Shown: one piece after another, positions 1 through 10,530 of the stretch | How the letters are laid out: each line of letters starts with the position of its first letter | Position numbering within the stretch: the first letter of the stretch is position 1 | Assembly: GCF_937616625.2 (NCBI RefSeq) | Contig: NC_065571.1 | Span: 5,830,501-5,894,500, forward strand | Reading direction: 5' to 3' | Source of the DNA: Mercurialis annua | Lineage: Eukaryota; Streptophyta; Magnoliopsida; Malpighiales; Euphorbiaceae | Length of the DNA stretch: 64,000 nucleotides | Translations under genes and position numbers: made by a program | Notes under the pieces: model-generated | Databases searched by the model: none | Told to the model about the DNA's origin: nothing | The model's input: the letters and a program-made list of their open reading frames with translations, nothing else

Positions 1-1734
1 CAATAATACTCAATAACGTCTTTACTGGTCCCACCTAATAATTTAGGTACATAATTTACGAAGTTTAACGCCGTTACATCTTTACTCAAAATAACGTAGC
101 TACTAACCAAACGACTGTTAGTTTCCGTGACTTATAGCTGGCCCCGCATTCTGTCATTTTCTAACACTCAAGTCTCAAACCAGGCGGCCAGGCCAGGACA
201 GAGAACTTTTTTTTTTTACCAGAAGAGTACTTAACCTTTCTATTTTCTACCAGGGCAGAGTATATATTATAGTTTTACTTTTTATATTTTAGTATACTAA
301 ATATTTCATATTTTATTAAAAAACCTATAGAAATTAATAAAAAAATAAAAAATAATTAAACATATATACTTTTTTTTGCCAAATAGTAGATATATTGATA
401 AAATTAATCGATTACTCGAACGTTGAAGTACATCATAAATTAAATTATTAAATTAAAACAGATGAATAATCGATCGACGACAAAAAAACAATGCAATAAT
501 AAAAAATTTAAAATATAAATTTGACAGGTGACGAGATACAGAAAGAAGTTGAGTGTTAAGAATTCTCTAACACCAATCCCATCCTCTTAACTTCTATTAA
601 ACATCGGTTCTGCTACTAATATACTTCGAGCGGGGATAGGAAAACCTTGAATCTTTAAGAATGTAAAACTGAAACTTGAATAAATGCTGGAAAATCTTGA
701 ACTATATAATGATCTACACAAATAAAACAAAAAACACTCGAACAAACACACAAATTCCCCAAAACCATAACAATTTCTTTAAAAACGACACAAACATAAA
801 CATAAACGAGTTAGAGGTGATGACTTTAAACTCAAAGCCGAAAATCACTGTCTCTTACGTTCGAAATCGAAGAAAGTTAAACTACCGCTTGTGAGAATTC
901 TCTCTCTAGGTTAGAGAGAAGCCAAAGCACCACCGCTCAATTAAAGGACGAGATATGCTTTCTCATTATTTTTTTTAAAACACATGATATACATAAAATT
1001 ATTAATTAGAATGAAATATTTTAAAAATTAATAATTAATTAAATAAAATATTTTTTTATTCTTCTTACAACATGAAATATTTAAACTATAATTTTTTAAA
1101 CTATAAAAATTATAATTTAAAATTAATTTGTTATTATAAAAAGAATCAATGAAATATAAGTTTAAGAAGAAAAGAAATCCATCGCCGTAATCTCAAAAAT
1201 ACTAAACTGTAAAGTATTTATATTAAATATATATTTTAATTTAATTATAAAATTTCTTTAAATAATCATAAATAAAATAATACTTCATCCGTTTTTTTAT
1301 TCGCTCATTTGAATAAGAAAATAAATGGAGAGAGTATTACACCATGTATAATAAAATATATGCGACGTTATTTTAAAATAAAAAGCGATAATTAAATTAA
1401 TATTTCTATTTTATTTAAGTTAGTTATTTTTAAGAAGAATTAAATCAGTTTTTTTTATTAAAATGATTTTGTCAAACTAAAGTCTTTTATCTATTTCATT
1501 AATTGTTTTCCCTGGAATGAAACTAATTTTAAAATATTAACATAAAATGATTGAACTATATATTTGTTTTCGTTAAATAGTGATAGTATTTAGGATAAAG
1601 TGACGCGTAAAAGACACAACGGAAGTCGGTATGAACGTTCGCACTCAAACAAAACCAACCAACCCAACCCAAAGCCAACCCAACTCCAACTTTTAATTTA
1701 ATTTTGTTTGGTTTGTGTTGGAGCCATCTCAATT
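1..1734. other. AT-rich gene-free stretch
   Basis: I see no supportable gene here. The only longish open frame (676-894) has low-complexity Asn/Lys/Thr-rich composition and no recognisable domain. A short fragment with Stowaway-like ends (near 1287-1339: a CATCCGT-like left end and a GGAGAGAGTA right end) is the only repeat-like structure I can point to. Confidence 0.6.
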
Positions 1735-2005
1735 GCTTATATATCCCTACTCATCTCCTTCATTTCTAGCCACTCCTTCCCTCTCATGTCTCTCTGATCT
1801 CTAATCTAATTCTCATTATTAACCCTAAATTCCTCCATTTTCACATCTTCTTCCTCCTCCGCCTGTGTGTCTGATCGGAGAGGACCAGGCACGCCGGAGA
1901 AAACAAGAGAGAAATCAGAGAATTATTCAGAGAATTATTTTTGTATATATAATCACTTTTTTTATCAATATTTGTTCATATCTGATTCTCTCTTGTTGAA
2001 AAATT
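1735..2005 (+). promoter_or_regulatory. Core promoter and 5' leader of the EDC1-motif gene
   Basis: A TATA-like TTATATATCC lies at 1737-1746, about 265 bases before the start codon, followed by a CT-rich leader typical of plant 5' UTRs. If transcription starts around 1770, the leader holds one minimal upstream reading frame at 1786-1797 (ATG, two codons, TGA). It also holds a telo-box-like AACCCTAAA at 1821-1829, a motif class found near the start sites of many plant translation and growth genes. The start site is inferred. Confidence 0.5.
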
Positions 2006-2560
2006 ATGGGAACTGAAATTTTGAGGCCTCAGGATTGTCTGATTGAACGTATCAGAGTTTCTCCTTGTCGCCGGAGGAATTTCCATGCCTGTAACACTAC
2101 TAATTTTTCTTCTAACCCTAACCCTAACCCTAACCCTAGGTTTAATAGAAAACCGGCTGCAGTACGGTCTGAAAAGACCGACCAGAGGAAGCGCCAGCCG
2201 GAACAGCAACACCAGCAGCAGACTCAGGCTGTGATTCCGACGAGGAGATCGAATTCGGTCGATAATTTGAAGATCTCAAATAATTATGGCGTCGCTAAAG
2301 GTACGAACAGCAATAATTTTCTTATGGAGAAGGTCACGATTCTGCGACGAGGAGAGTCGCTTGATTCTGCAATCAATAGCGTAGAAATGATACCGAAACT
2401 TCCGGTGACCGGAAAGTGTGACATGTACGCCGGATCCGGTTTCGCAGTGTCTCCGGAGCCGAGTTCGCTTCCGCTACCTTCGTTCTATAAGAAACAGAAA
2501 GCTCCTGTTGACGACTCAGCAACCAGAGATCTCAGGCGTTTACTCCGTCTGGATCTTTGA
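2006..2560 (+). CDS. Plant PNRC/EDC1-like short proline motif protein
   Basis: Single-exon gene for a 184-residue, mostly disordered basic protein. The N-terminus (MGTEILRPQDCLIERIRVSP) looks like a conserved plant family start. The middle is low complexity: Asn-Pro repeats near residues 37-44, then Gln-rich. Near residues 149-162 is SPEPSSLPLPSF, which fits the SPxPxxLPxPxF motif of yeast Edc1 and animal PNRC proteins. In those families the motif binds the EVH1 domain of the decapping activator Dcp1. It ends with ATRDLRRLLRLDL. A role in mRNA decapping is inferred from the motif alone; plant members are usually annotated only as PNRC-like or hypothetical. The start is the first in-frame ATG after a leader with only a 3-codon upstream frame. 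Downstream, AATAAA at 2909-2914 is a plausible poly(A) signal. The rest of the protein gives no functional clue. Confidence 0.85.
   Translation: MGTEILRPQDCLIERIRVSPCRRRNFHACNTTNFSSNPNPNPNPRFNRKPAAVRSEKTDQRKRQPEQQHQQQTQAVIPTRRSNSVDNLKISNNYGVAKGTNSNNFLMEKVTILRRGESLDSAINSVEMIPKLPVTGKCDMYAGSGFAVSPEPSSLPLPSFYKKQKAPVDDSATRDLRRLLRLDL
2113..2136 (+). repeat. Telomere-type repeat (TAACCC)x4 inside coding sequence
   Basis: Four exact TAACCC units (plant telomere repeat CCCTAAA minus one A) lie inside the open frame and are read as alternating Asn-Pro. The 6-base period keeps the frame, so the array can expand or contract without breaking the protein. Confidence 0.9.
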
Positions 2561-2908
2561 GATCCGATTTCATATTCGGGTCCGGTCGGGTTTACTTCTC
2601 TATCATGTTTCAACTCTGTTACGTTCCGTTAGATTTTGGAAGGATCTAAACCTTTCCGTGAATTTTTTTTCAAAGCGGAAAGGTAGACCTGAAAAATCAG
2701 GGAAAAGTACGGGGGCAAAATCGAATTAGTGAAAAGTTAAGGTATTATTATGTTATGTAGCACGCGATAATATTAATCGGGGCCTTGAATGGGGTAGTAT
2801 TGTGTATTTCTACGGGTTATGGGTAATTTAAGGAAATGTAAAGAAGGTTGGGGGTTGAAGATGTAATATTTAGGTGAATTGTGTACTGTATCAGGTTTGT
2901 GAATGAAA

Positions 2909-2914
2909 AATAAA
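2909..2914 (+). terminator. Poly(A) signal AATAAA
   Basis: A canonical AATAAA about 350 bases after the stop codon at 2560, in an A/T-rich 3' region. It probably marks the 3' end of the EDC1-motif gene near 2930-2960. Confidence 0.45.
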
Positions 2915-3368
2915 ATAGATGACGTGTATGGTGTTTTTTGCGAGGAAGAAGAAGAAGAATAATGGAAGAAAATTAGGGAAAATTTGAGGAGATTCGTGTA
3001 ATCAAACTAAAATTTGTACTAGTTCTCAGTTGATCTGTTTTTAAGTCATAATGCAGTAGATAAATTCATAATTATAATTTATAATGTTCCTTCAATTCTA
3101 ATCCAAATTGAGGTTATTGCAGTTTTAGAAACCGATTGCCAACAACTTGACCCACTATCTTTTTTTAAGTAAAATAATATTCCATATCAAACAAAAGATT
3201 AAAAATGTTTTTAAGAAAGCAAAATTGTATTAGTAGTCTCTGATTTTTAAAATCATTACTTTTTCTTTAATAATCTAAGAGGGGAAGCATTTGTAGAAGT
3301 AACTGAATCCCCGATCTATTATATTTTTGCTCAATACTTATATCATATGAGCTATTTTTCCTTTAATA

Positions 3369-3645
3369 CTCCATCCGTCTTAATAAAATTGTCCATTTTA
3401 CCTTTATCATACAGTTTAAGAAAAACAATTATTGTTTATGAGTTTTGTAATTTTTTTTACTTTTCTTGCCCTACCTTTATTTAATATAGGGTTCACTTGT
3501 AATTTACTTTTAATTTATTCATTAGTGAATTTTAAATAGGAATATTATAGGAAAATTGAATATAAAAATTGTTACTTTTTAAAAGTGGATAAGAGTTTTG
3601 GGACAATTTTTTTCAAAGTGGACAATTTTATTGGAACGGAAGGAG
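3369..3645. mobile_element. Stowaway-like MITE
   Basis: About 277 bp with long inverted ends. The left end CTCCATCCGTCTTAATAAAA pairs with the right end TTTTATTGGAACGGAAGGAG. It is flanked by TA on both sides (3367-3368 and 3646-3647), as expected for Tc1/mariner-type Stowaway insertion. No coding capacity. Confidence 0.85.
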
Positions 3646-3868
3646 TATATAATTTTGTCAACTTAATATTAGTTATTAAATAAGTACTTTTAGCCATTTT
3701 ATTAAATATTGAAGATATAAAAATGATAAAAAGTTTTATATTTATTTAAATTTTATTGCCATTTAATATTATTATGGTATGTGCAAATGCTTTATTTATA
3801 TATAAATTGAAGATAGTAAATAACTTTCAAAATTTGAAAACTTATTTTTTGTAGTTAGATCTTCGTTG

Positions 3869-4092
3869 GAGAAATTCTTAGGTAGACTAAATCTACCACG
3901 TCATCCGTGGACTAAACTAATCATATCATAACACCTCATTAAAATGAGGGTATTCTTGTAATATTATTATTCAAAAGTGTATGCAAATAACAAACGAAAT
4001 TACAAGAATACCCTCATTTTAATGAGGTGTTATGATATGATTGATTTAATCTACGAATGACGTGGTAGACTTAGTCTACATAAGAATTTCTC
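3869..4092. mobile_element. Foldback MITE with 9-bp target duplication
   Basis: A 224-bp near-complete palindrome: about 95-bp inverted arms starting GAGAAATTCTTA and ending in GAATTTCTC, with only a short spacer. It is flanked by an exact 9-bp direct repeat TCTTCGTTG (3860-3868 and 4093-4101). Nine-base duplications point to Mutator-superfamily mobilisation. The arms are highly similar, so the copy is probably not ancient. Confidence 0.88.
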
Positions 4093-4418
4093 TCTTCGTT
4101 GTTAAAAAATAATTAAAATCACTAGTTTGACTTTATTAAATTTAAAAACTAAGAATTCAGATTTTAGAATATAAGTGTTCGTAAAGTTCAAATATCATTT
4201 CTATATAAAAATTGAGTGCAATTTGTCCTCCTCAGCTTGCTGGTTATAGTCATTAACATATATTTTAACTTTATTGTAAGTTTAGTTATATATTGGCCCC
4301 CTATCTTTTTAATTTACTCGAATTTTATCCTTGATTCGGCGTGTGGCGCTCACCTAGTATAATAGTAATATTTATGCAAAATTTAGATAAATTGATAAAA
4401 AAACTAAATTTACAACCA

Positions 4419-4689
4419 CTCCCTCCGTCCCAAATTGATAGTTAATTTTTTTTATCTCAAATTACAGACACTATATATTTATCTTACTAAGTAACTGTCA
4501 AACATGCTTTCATTAATTATAAAGAATATCTTGAAAAGACAAAAAAAGTCACTAAAGGATAAAAGTTGCCACTATATTAAATGAGGGCAAATATGATATT
4601 TTTTTTATATATTAATTCATTTTATCTAAAAAAACCTAATTTTTTTTTATATTTGTCATAAATTACTTATCAATTTGGAACGGAAGGAA
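4419..4689. mobile_element. Stowaway-like MITE, somewhat decayed
   Basis: About 271 bp bounded by CTCCCTCCGTCCCAAATTGA on the left and its imperfect complement ATCAATTTGGAACGGAAGGA on the right. The right TA is intact but the left flank reads CA, so one target base has mutated. No coding capacity. Confidence 0.8.
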
Positions 4690-5137
4690 TAAATAATAAT
4701 AAAATTAAGATATATGTAATTGATAACTTGTGACTTCAAGCGACGCTTAAATCTGGTGGACACTTCAAGGCCGTACCTATAAAGCACAAAACAACCGTAA
4801 GAAGGATGCCGGAAGGGGATTCCGGCAAACCACTCTGACGGTCTAATCAGTGATTGTTTAGTGGAAGAAAGAATAAGAAGTGAAAGAGAGTTAAGAGTTG
4901 AGAGAAAAAGAGAATTAACCTTTTTACTTATTTTCCTTTTGCCTTTTATACTATATCTTTGTTTCTCTTTGTCTGGGCCGACAAGTCTGACCTCATTCTC
5001 TTTGTCTGTGCAGAAGTTTGTCTGGAATGTCAGGGTACGTTCTGACAGATTTGTCCAGGGTGTTCGGAGTGGTTGTGCTAGGTGACTCCGAGATATGCTC
5101 GTTTTAGGCTTTCGCTCTGATCGGTACGTGATGTTGG

Positions 5138-5332
5138 CTTGTTTCGGGATATCCTTACTTGTTGTGTTTGATGTCTTTCGGTGAGTCCTAGATGTGCTGC
5201 GGCTGGTTTCGGGATATCCTTACTTGTTATGTTTGATGTATCTCGGTGGGTCCGAGATGTGCTGTGACTTGCTCCTGGTATGCTCTGTTTATTATGTTTG
5301 TTGTATCTCGGTGGGTCCGAGATGTGCTGTGG
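5138..5332 (+). repeat. Three tandem 65-bp units
   Basis: Units start at 5138, 5203 and 5268, exactly 65 bases apart. Units 1 and 2 share TTTCGGGATATCCTTACTTG; units 2 and 3 share the block CTCGGTGGGTCCGAGATGTG, itself a small palindrome (CTCGGtgggtCCGAG). They lie upstream of the element's TATA box, so they may be promoter or LTR U3 repeats. Confidence 0.85.
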
Positions 5333-5598
5333 ATTGGCCTTTGCTGTCGTCGGTCCGTTTATCTTGTTATCACAAGTCCCCCCCTGGCGTGTTGGATATT
5401 TATGTCCAATTATAATAATTTTTTGTCCGTACGTGTTTTGCTTTTATTGCATGTATTTACTGCCGCCGCTTTTGTTACACGTGTCGCCTTTTTGCTGTTG
5501 TGTAACTGATGTTGTCCCCCACTAGCGCATTTATTGATGTGTCCCTTGGTTTTGGCTCGTTTTTTGAGGTGACTCTTCAGTTGCTCTTGTTCGGTTTC

Positions 5599-5606
5599 TA
5601 TATAAA
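5599..5606 (+). promoter_or_regulatory. TATA box of the transposon ORF
   Basis: TATATAAA followed about 30 bases later by a CT-rich stretch, then a leader intron with donor CGTAAG at 5736-5741 and acceptor TTTAG ending at 5866. The ATG follows at 5874. This layout supports a once-functional pol II promoter for the element. Confidence 0.6.
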
Positions 5607-6085
5607 CCTTCCTTTGTTTATTCTCTCATTTTCTTTCTTCTTGTTTTTCTTTCGCTCTCCCATTTTTCTCTTCTTGCCGTTCTTTGTTGTTCTTGCTGTT
5701 CTTCTTTTTCTTCAAGTTTTTCTTCAAAATTTAATCGTAAGTTTCCCACTTTTGCTCCATTTGATCTGTTTTTTAATTTGTGCATTTGCTTCTCTTTTTT
5801 TTTGTTCATTGATCTTGTATATTTAGGGTTTATTTCTTTTGATTATCTGTTTTTTTTTGCCTTTAGTGAATAAATGTCGGGCGAAGAAGATTCTCAGAAC
5901 CTGTCCGAGCGAGACCTAGATATGAATATTGATGAAAACCCTAGTAGTAGTGAGAGTGATCATGTCGAGGATACCGAAGATGGTATTGTTGGCGAAAATA
6001 GGTTAGATGATCTGGTGTGCTCGGAAGCGACTTCTTATGCTCGGCCTAGGCGTGTTAGACCTAGGAAATCCAAAACTGCAGCTGT

Positions 6086-7805
6086 TAGGGGTGTGCAAAA
6101 ACCGACCGAAACCGAATTTCCGAACCGAACCGAACCGATTTTAAAATTTCGGTTCGGTTTTTCGGTTTTTCGGTTCGGTTTAGATAAATAAAATTTTCGG
6201 GTAATTCGGTTCGGTTCGGTTTTGGTGAAAAACCGACCGATTTAACCGAATTACCGAAATGACAAAACGGCGTCGTTTTATGACCTTAAGCAAAACGACG
6301 CTGTTTACTAAAATTTGCCCCAATACTCCCAAATACCCTAATTCTTATTTCACTTCCCTAAACTCATCAGCAGCCGCATCTCTTTTCCAACAAAGAAAAC
6401 CCTAAATCGCAACACCTCACTCTCAATCTCTCGGTCAGTCTCACTCAGCCACTCCACTCACTCCGGCCACCGTATCCCGTAACCTCCGCCAGGCTTCACT
6501 CTCAAGTCTCAACTCATTACTTGAACAAGAAATCTCACTCTCAGTCTCTCACAATCATAATAAGTCGCTGCTTTAATTAAGGTGCGATTTCATTTCATAA
6601 TCACATTAGCTTGTTATTTATGAGTTTTATGCTTTCATTTCTCATCTTATCAGTATCACTCAGTTTTCTACCTATTTAATTTTAGATTTAGGGTTTAACA
6701 CTGATATTAATTTATGGATTGTTTTGAGTTTTCTGCTTTGAACCTAATAATTAGGTAGAATGGTTTGAGTTTTTTTAGTTTTCTGTTTTGATTTTTCTGA
6801 TTCAAGATTCATGTTTGCTGGTCTCTGTTTGTTAGTTTTTATTGGTCTGTGTAGGGGAGTGAAAATTATGTTGTTTGCCTGTTTGTTTGTTTGTTTAAAG
6901 GAATGAAAATGAATAAGCTGACTCTGCATAATAAACTGACTGTTTCTGATTCAAGATCATATATGTTGGTCTCAGTTGTGCACTTGTGCTTGTTCATAAT
7001 AAATTGGCTGCATTTTTTGGTATGTTCAGTTGTGCTTGTGTATAATAATATTAATTGCATTTTTTGGTTTGTTGTGTATTTTGTTGGTTTGTTGTGTATT
7101 GGTGGTCTGTTCAGCAATTTCCATAGTAAACTGCTTGTATTTGTTGTGCATCATTATTTTCTAGAATTTGATATGTGATTTCTTGTTTAGTATATGCATA
7201 CAACATATATACTGTTTCTATTTATAACTTCCAAATATGAATTAAAATGTGATATATTCTATAATTATGTTTATGTAGATGTCAGATACCGCGACAAATA
7301 TGGAAATTGGTGGAACAGGAAGTAATGCAGCACTAAATGTATCAAGTTCTCAGCCTTCCGTAACAAGTGAAGATGCTACAAAGAAAAAAAGAAAGACGAT
7401 GGATGCTAGATCGATTGTAATGTTCATGGATTATTTGGAATTTGTAATGTTGTTTTTGTTGTTTATGTATGGATGGTAATATTTATAACTTTTAAGGTTT
7501 ATATATGATATTAAAAGAGCAGATTATATTAGCAGGTTATATTGTTTTGTTAAAAGAGCAGGTTATATGTTGTTTACAGGTCTGAATGTATAAGTTATAG
7601 CAGGTCTGAATATAAATATTTTTAATTTTTTTACAGGTGAAACCGAATTTTATTAACCGAACCGAACCGAAATATTTCGGTTCGGTTCGGTTCGGTTATT
7701 AATAAAATTCGGTTCGGTTCGGTTTTCTAAAAATAAAATTCGGTTAATTTCGGTTTTGACATATTTCGAACCGAACCGAACCGAACCGACCGATGCACAC
7801 CCCTA
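6086..7805 (+). mobile_element. Non-autonomous hAT element, 1,720 bp, with exact 8-bp duplication
   Basis: The terminal inverted repeats are perfect over 12 bp: TAGGGGTGTGCA (6086-6097) and TGCACACCCCTA (7794-7805). The flanking 8-bp direct repeat GCAGCTGT (6078-6085, 7806-7813) is exact. Both ends carry runs of the subterminal motif CCGAA/TTCGG, as in many plant hAT elements. Removing the element and one duplication copy rejoins the host ORF. Inside are a gene-like leader, a probable intron (donor near 6581, acceptor ending 7278) and the first coding exon of a transposase-like protein (7279-7479); the catalytic body is absent. This is an internal-deletion derivative needing a helper transposase. 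Confidence 0.93.
7279..7479 (+). pseudogene. N-terminal remnant of a hAT transposase
   Basis: Sixty-six codons starting directly after an intron-type acceptor (TATGTAG|ATG). The sequence is Ser/Thr-rich, then KKKRKTMDARSIV, which resembles the basic stretch ahead of the BED zinc finger in plant hAT transposases of the DAYSLEEPER/RICESLEEPER type. No BED finger, RNase-H fold or dimerisation domain follows. The tail FMDYLEFVMLFLLF is probably out-of-context read-through. The assignment rests on position in the element as much as on sequence. Confidence 0.55.
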
Positions 7806-10069
7806 GCAGCTGTTAGGAGGGTGATGATGGAAACTATGTTTGCCAAGCTTACCCAACACTATTTGGACTACTTAGGATCGAAACTTAGGATTCCGGACGG
7901 TTACACTTTAGAGTTGTCTCCTCCGGGTATAACCATAAATGCCCCTGTTGACCCAGAGTATGTGATTGTTTGCGTAGAGCATCTTCACTCTGGTGTTAGG
8001 ATTCCCTTTCAGATCGACCTTGTTGAGCTGCTTCGGTGGTATCATATGCCCTTGAGTAAATTTCATCCGAACGGTATTAGGCATTTCTTTATCGTTCGGG
8101 CTCTTTGCTTAAAAAATAAAAAATTTTTCTCGGTTAAATTGTTTGCCAGTATGTATGGTCTAGTTTTTAATGGCGAGTTTGACTTTTCCCATTTTAAAAT
8201 TCTTAAGTCGGAGCCTAGGCGAGTAGTTGATAATGTTACCACGTCCCTTAAACGTTTTAGGGTAGACTGGTTCCGACTTAGGCATCCCTCTGCTTTTGCC
8301 GAACTGCCTCGTCGCTGGTCATGTGTATCTCCGGAGCATGCTTACATTAGGAGGGATAAAATCCGAGAAACAGCACATGCTCGTCTTCAGATTTTATTGG
8401 GGCAGATCGGCCCTGTGAATACCGAGGAGCTCATTCCTCGGTTGAGGATTGTAAAGTTTAACCCCAATCGCAAAGGTTGTTCTCGTTTTTTTTATTATAT
8501 TTTTGTTTTTGTGTTATATTTGCTTAAGTATGTGTATGTTGTTATGTTATTGATCGGTGGTTTTTTTTTTTTGTAGCGATGGATATGGCTGCTTTTACTG
8601 CCGGGAGGCGAGCTAGACCAACTAAGGGGCAGACGTCCCGAGCTGTGGATGCCTCTCAGCCGAAGATGGCTGATGTTCTTAAGGCTGGTAGTCACGGTGT
8701 AAACCTATAGGCGGTGCCTTCTCTTGCTGAGAAGAAACGAAAGAGGGGGAAGACCATTGGCAAAAGGCCTTCTGATCAGGGTGTTGACCATTTATCTGCC
8801 GAGATTGACGCCTTTCAGGATGCGTCTAGCGATGAGAGGCAGAATGAACCTGTCGTTTTAGCTTTGAACGCCGGTATGGGGGCTGCTGGTCCTGGGGTTG
8901 AGTCAGTATCTATCCCGGTTTTTGATGCTGATTTATCGCCGGCTGACAAAGGTCTGTCTCGGAAGGGGAAGGGTAAGACTGTGGATTCTGTTGAAGTCCC
9001 TGCCGAGAATGTAGCTGATCCGACTTTGACTTCTTCTGTCGTTGCTCGGTTCTTGAAGAAGAAGACGACGGCAGACACTGTTGAGAATTATCCCACCGCC
9101 CTTTCCTTGGCCCGTCTTTGTTCGCTTCCGAAAGACGTGGATGGTATGAAGATTGTCCATCATCGGGACTTCATTGATGGGGGTTGTTCTTTGGCCTTTC
9201 AGGTAGAAGATTTTTGTCTTTGTATATATATATTTTTATGTGGTTTGTGTTGATCGTGGTTTATTTTTGACAGTTGATCAACCATCTGCTCGGTGCTTGT
9301 TCGGTTCAGGACGATTTAGTCAATCAGGCGTCCGCTGATCGGGAGAAAGCCGAGTCTGCTGCTGCTGCCTTAGAGTCTGAGCAGATTGCTCGAGCCAACG
9401 TTCAATCTGTGCTTGATAACCATATCAATGAGTATAATGCTCAGATTGCCGAGCTGAAGAAAGAAGTGGCTAGTTTGACCGAGGCTCGAGTTGAACTGAA
9501 ACGAAAACATGAGTTGGAGCTTATCAAGCAAAGAGAGCAGCACGATACGGTTCTAGCTGAGCAAAAACGGTTAGCTTCAGAGGAGCTTGAGAAAGCTATA
9601 AAGGTTGTTTGACCGAAGTTACTGCTGAATTCGGTCAATTGACTGACCTTCTGGAGGATGACTTGAAAGAGAGAGTGGGGCCTCTGTTGCTACCTGATGC
9701 TGATCCGGAATGTCTCTATCTGGACGTGGCCGCTATGTATGAGGTGTTGATGCGAAAGAAGGCCGAGGTGTCTGATGCAGCTACTGAAATGGTAGCCGAG
9801 CTGAGCAAGGAGTTTGATCGGATAGATCAAGAGAATGCCCAAGTTGCTAGTGATCAGAGGACTGGTCAGACAACTGATTTTCCTATTGCTCCTTCGGTGC
9901 CCGGCCAGCTTGATGTGAGTCATTATGAAGAGGCCGGACTGAGCGAAGGTGGTGGTTCTATGTCTGGAAATGGTGTGCAGTTGCCTGATGATGTTTCTCG
10001 GGCTGTAATAGATTAGGCATTGTATTTGCTTTCTTTTTTTGTTTCATCTTTTTGTTCGGATCATTCCCA

Positions 10070-10094
10070 GTGATATATATATATATATATATAT
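10070..10094. repeat. (AT)n microsatellite
   Basis: About 12 AT dinucleotides shortly after the transposon ORF stop. Likely polymorphic; no function seen. Confidence 0.85.
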
Positions 10095-10162
10095 TTATTT
10101 TTGTTCTTCCTTTTTGTTTTATCTTTGTCCTCGGTTTATTCTTGGTGACATGTATATATATT

Positions 10163-10480
10163 GGGTTAATTACATATAAAATCACCACCTTTATACGAAA
10201 TTGCAAAAAGAACACGACCTTTAAAACGTGGCAATTCAGGACACCACCTTTCATTTCTTTTCAAAAATAACACGAGCACATTTTTAGTGGCGTTTTTGCT
10301 GACGTGGCGTGACACGTGGCACTCTCATCGGGTGTCCAAGTCAGCACAATTTTATCAAAAAACGTGCCCATGTTGTTTTTGAAAAGAAATGAAAGGTGAT
10401 GCCCTGAATTGAGACGTTTTAAAGGTCGTGTTATTTTTGAAAATTCGTGTAAAGGTGGTGATTTTATATGTAATTAACCC
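10163..10480. mobile_element. Foldback MITE, about 318 bp
   Basis: Inverted arms of about 130 bp: GGGTTAATTACATATAAAAT on the left and ATTTTATATGTAATTAACCC on the right, continuing with a few mismatches past the ACGACCTTTAAAACG block. The flanks share TATATT on both sides, but I cannot confirm a full 9-bp duplication. It is probably Mutator-like and is inserted in the 3' part of the decayed element. Confidence 0.8.
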
Positions 10481-10530
10481 TATATTTTTTCTGTGTTTCT
10501 TGTTTTAGTATTAACTCTATGTTGTTTTAA

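Larger units (their letters stand above)
5874..10016 (+). pseudogene. Transposon-domain protein (Transposase_28 type), broken
   Basis: Reading segments, all +: 5874-6085 (acidic N-terminus then RPRRVRPRKSK); after the hAT insertion 7814-8475; intron 8476-8576; 8577-9201 or so; intron to about 9272; 9273-9611; then 9609-10016 in another frame. Segment two carries the family signature (LHSGVRIPFQIDLVELLRWY, then HPNGIRHFFIVRALC). The later part is Ala/Glu/Lys-rich coiled coil. Disabling lesions: a 1,720-bp hAT insertion, an in-frame TAG at 8708-8710 between NL and AVPSLAEKK, and a frameshift near 9606-9612. The intron phases join cleanly (G at 8475 plus CG at 8577-8578), so the exon structure is real. 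I infer a dead copy. Similarity to the named family is from recognition, not search. Confidence 0.7.

Noticed and set aside
676..894. 72-codon open frame on the + strand
   Set aside because: Asn/Thr/Lys-rich low complexity in AT-rich DNA, no domain, no promoter context.
6891..7178. 95-codon hydrophobic ORF
   Set aside because: Lies in the probable intron of the hAT element, TTG/TGT-rich low complexity.
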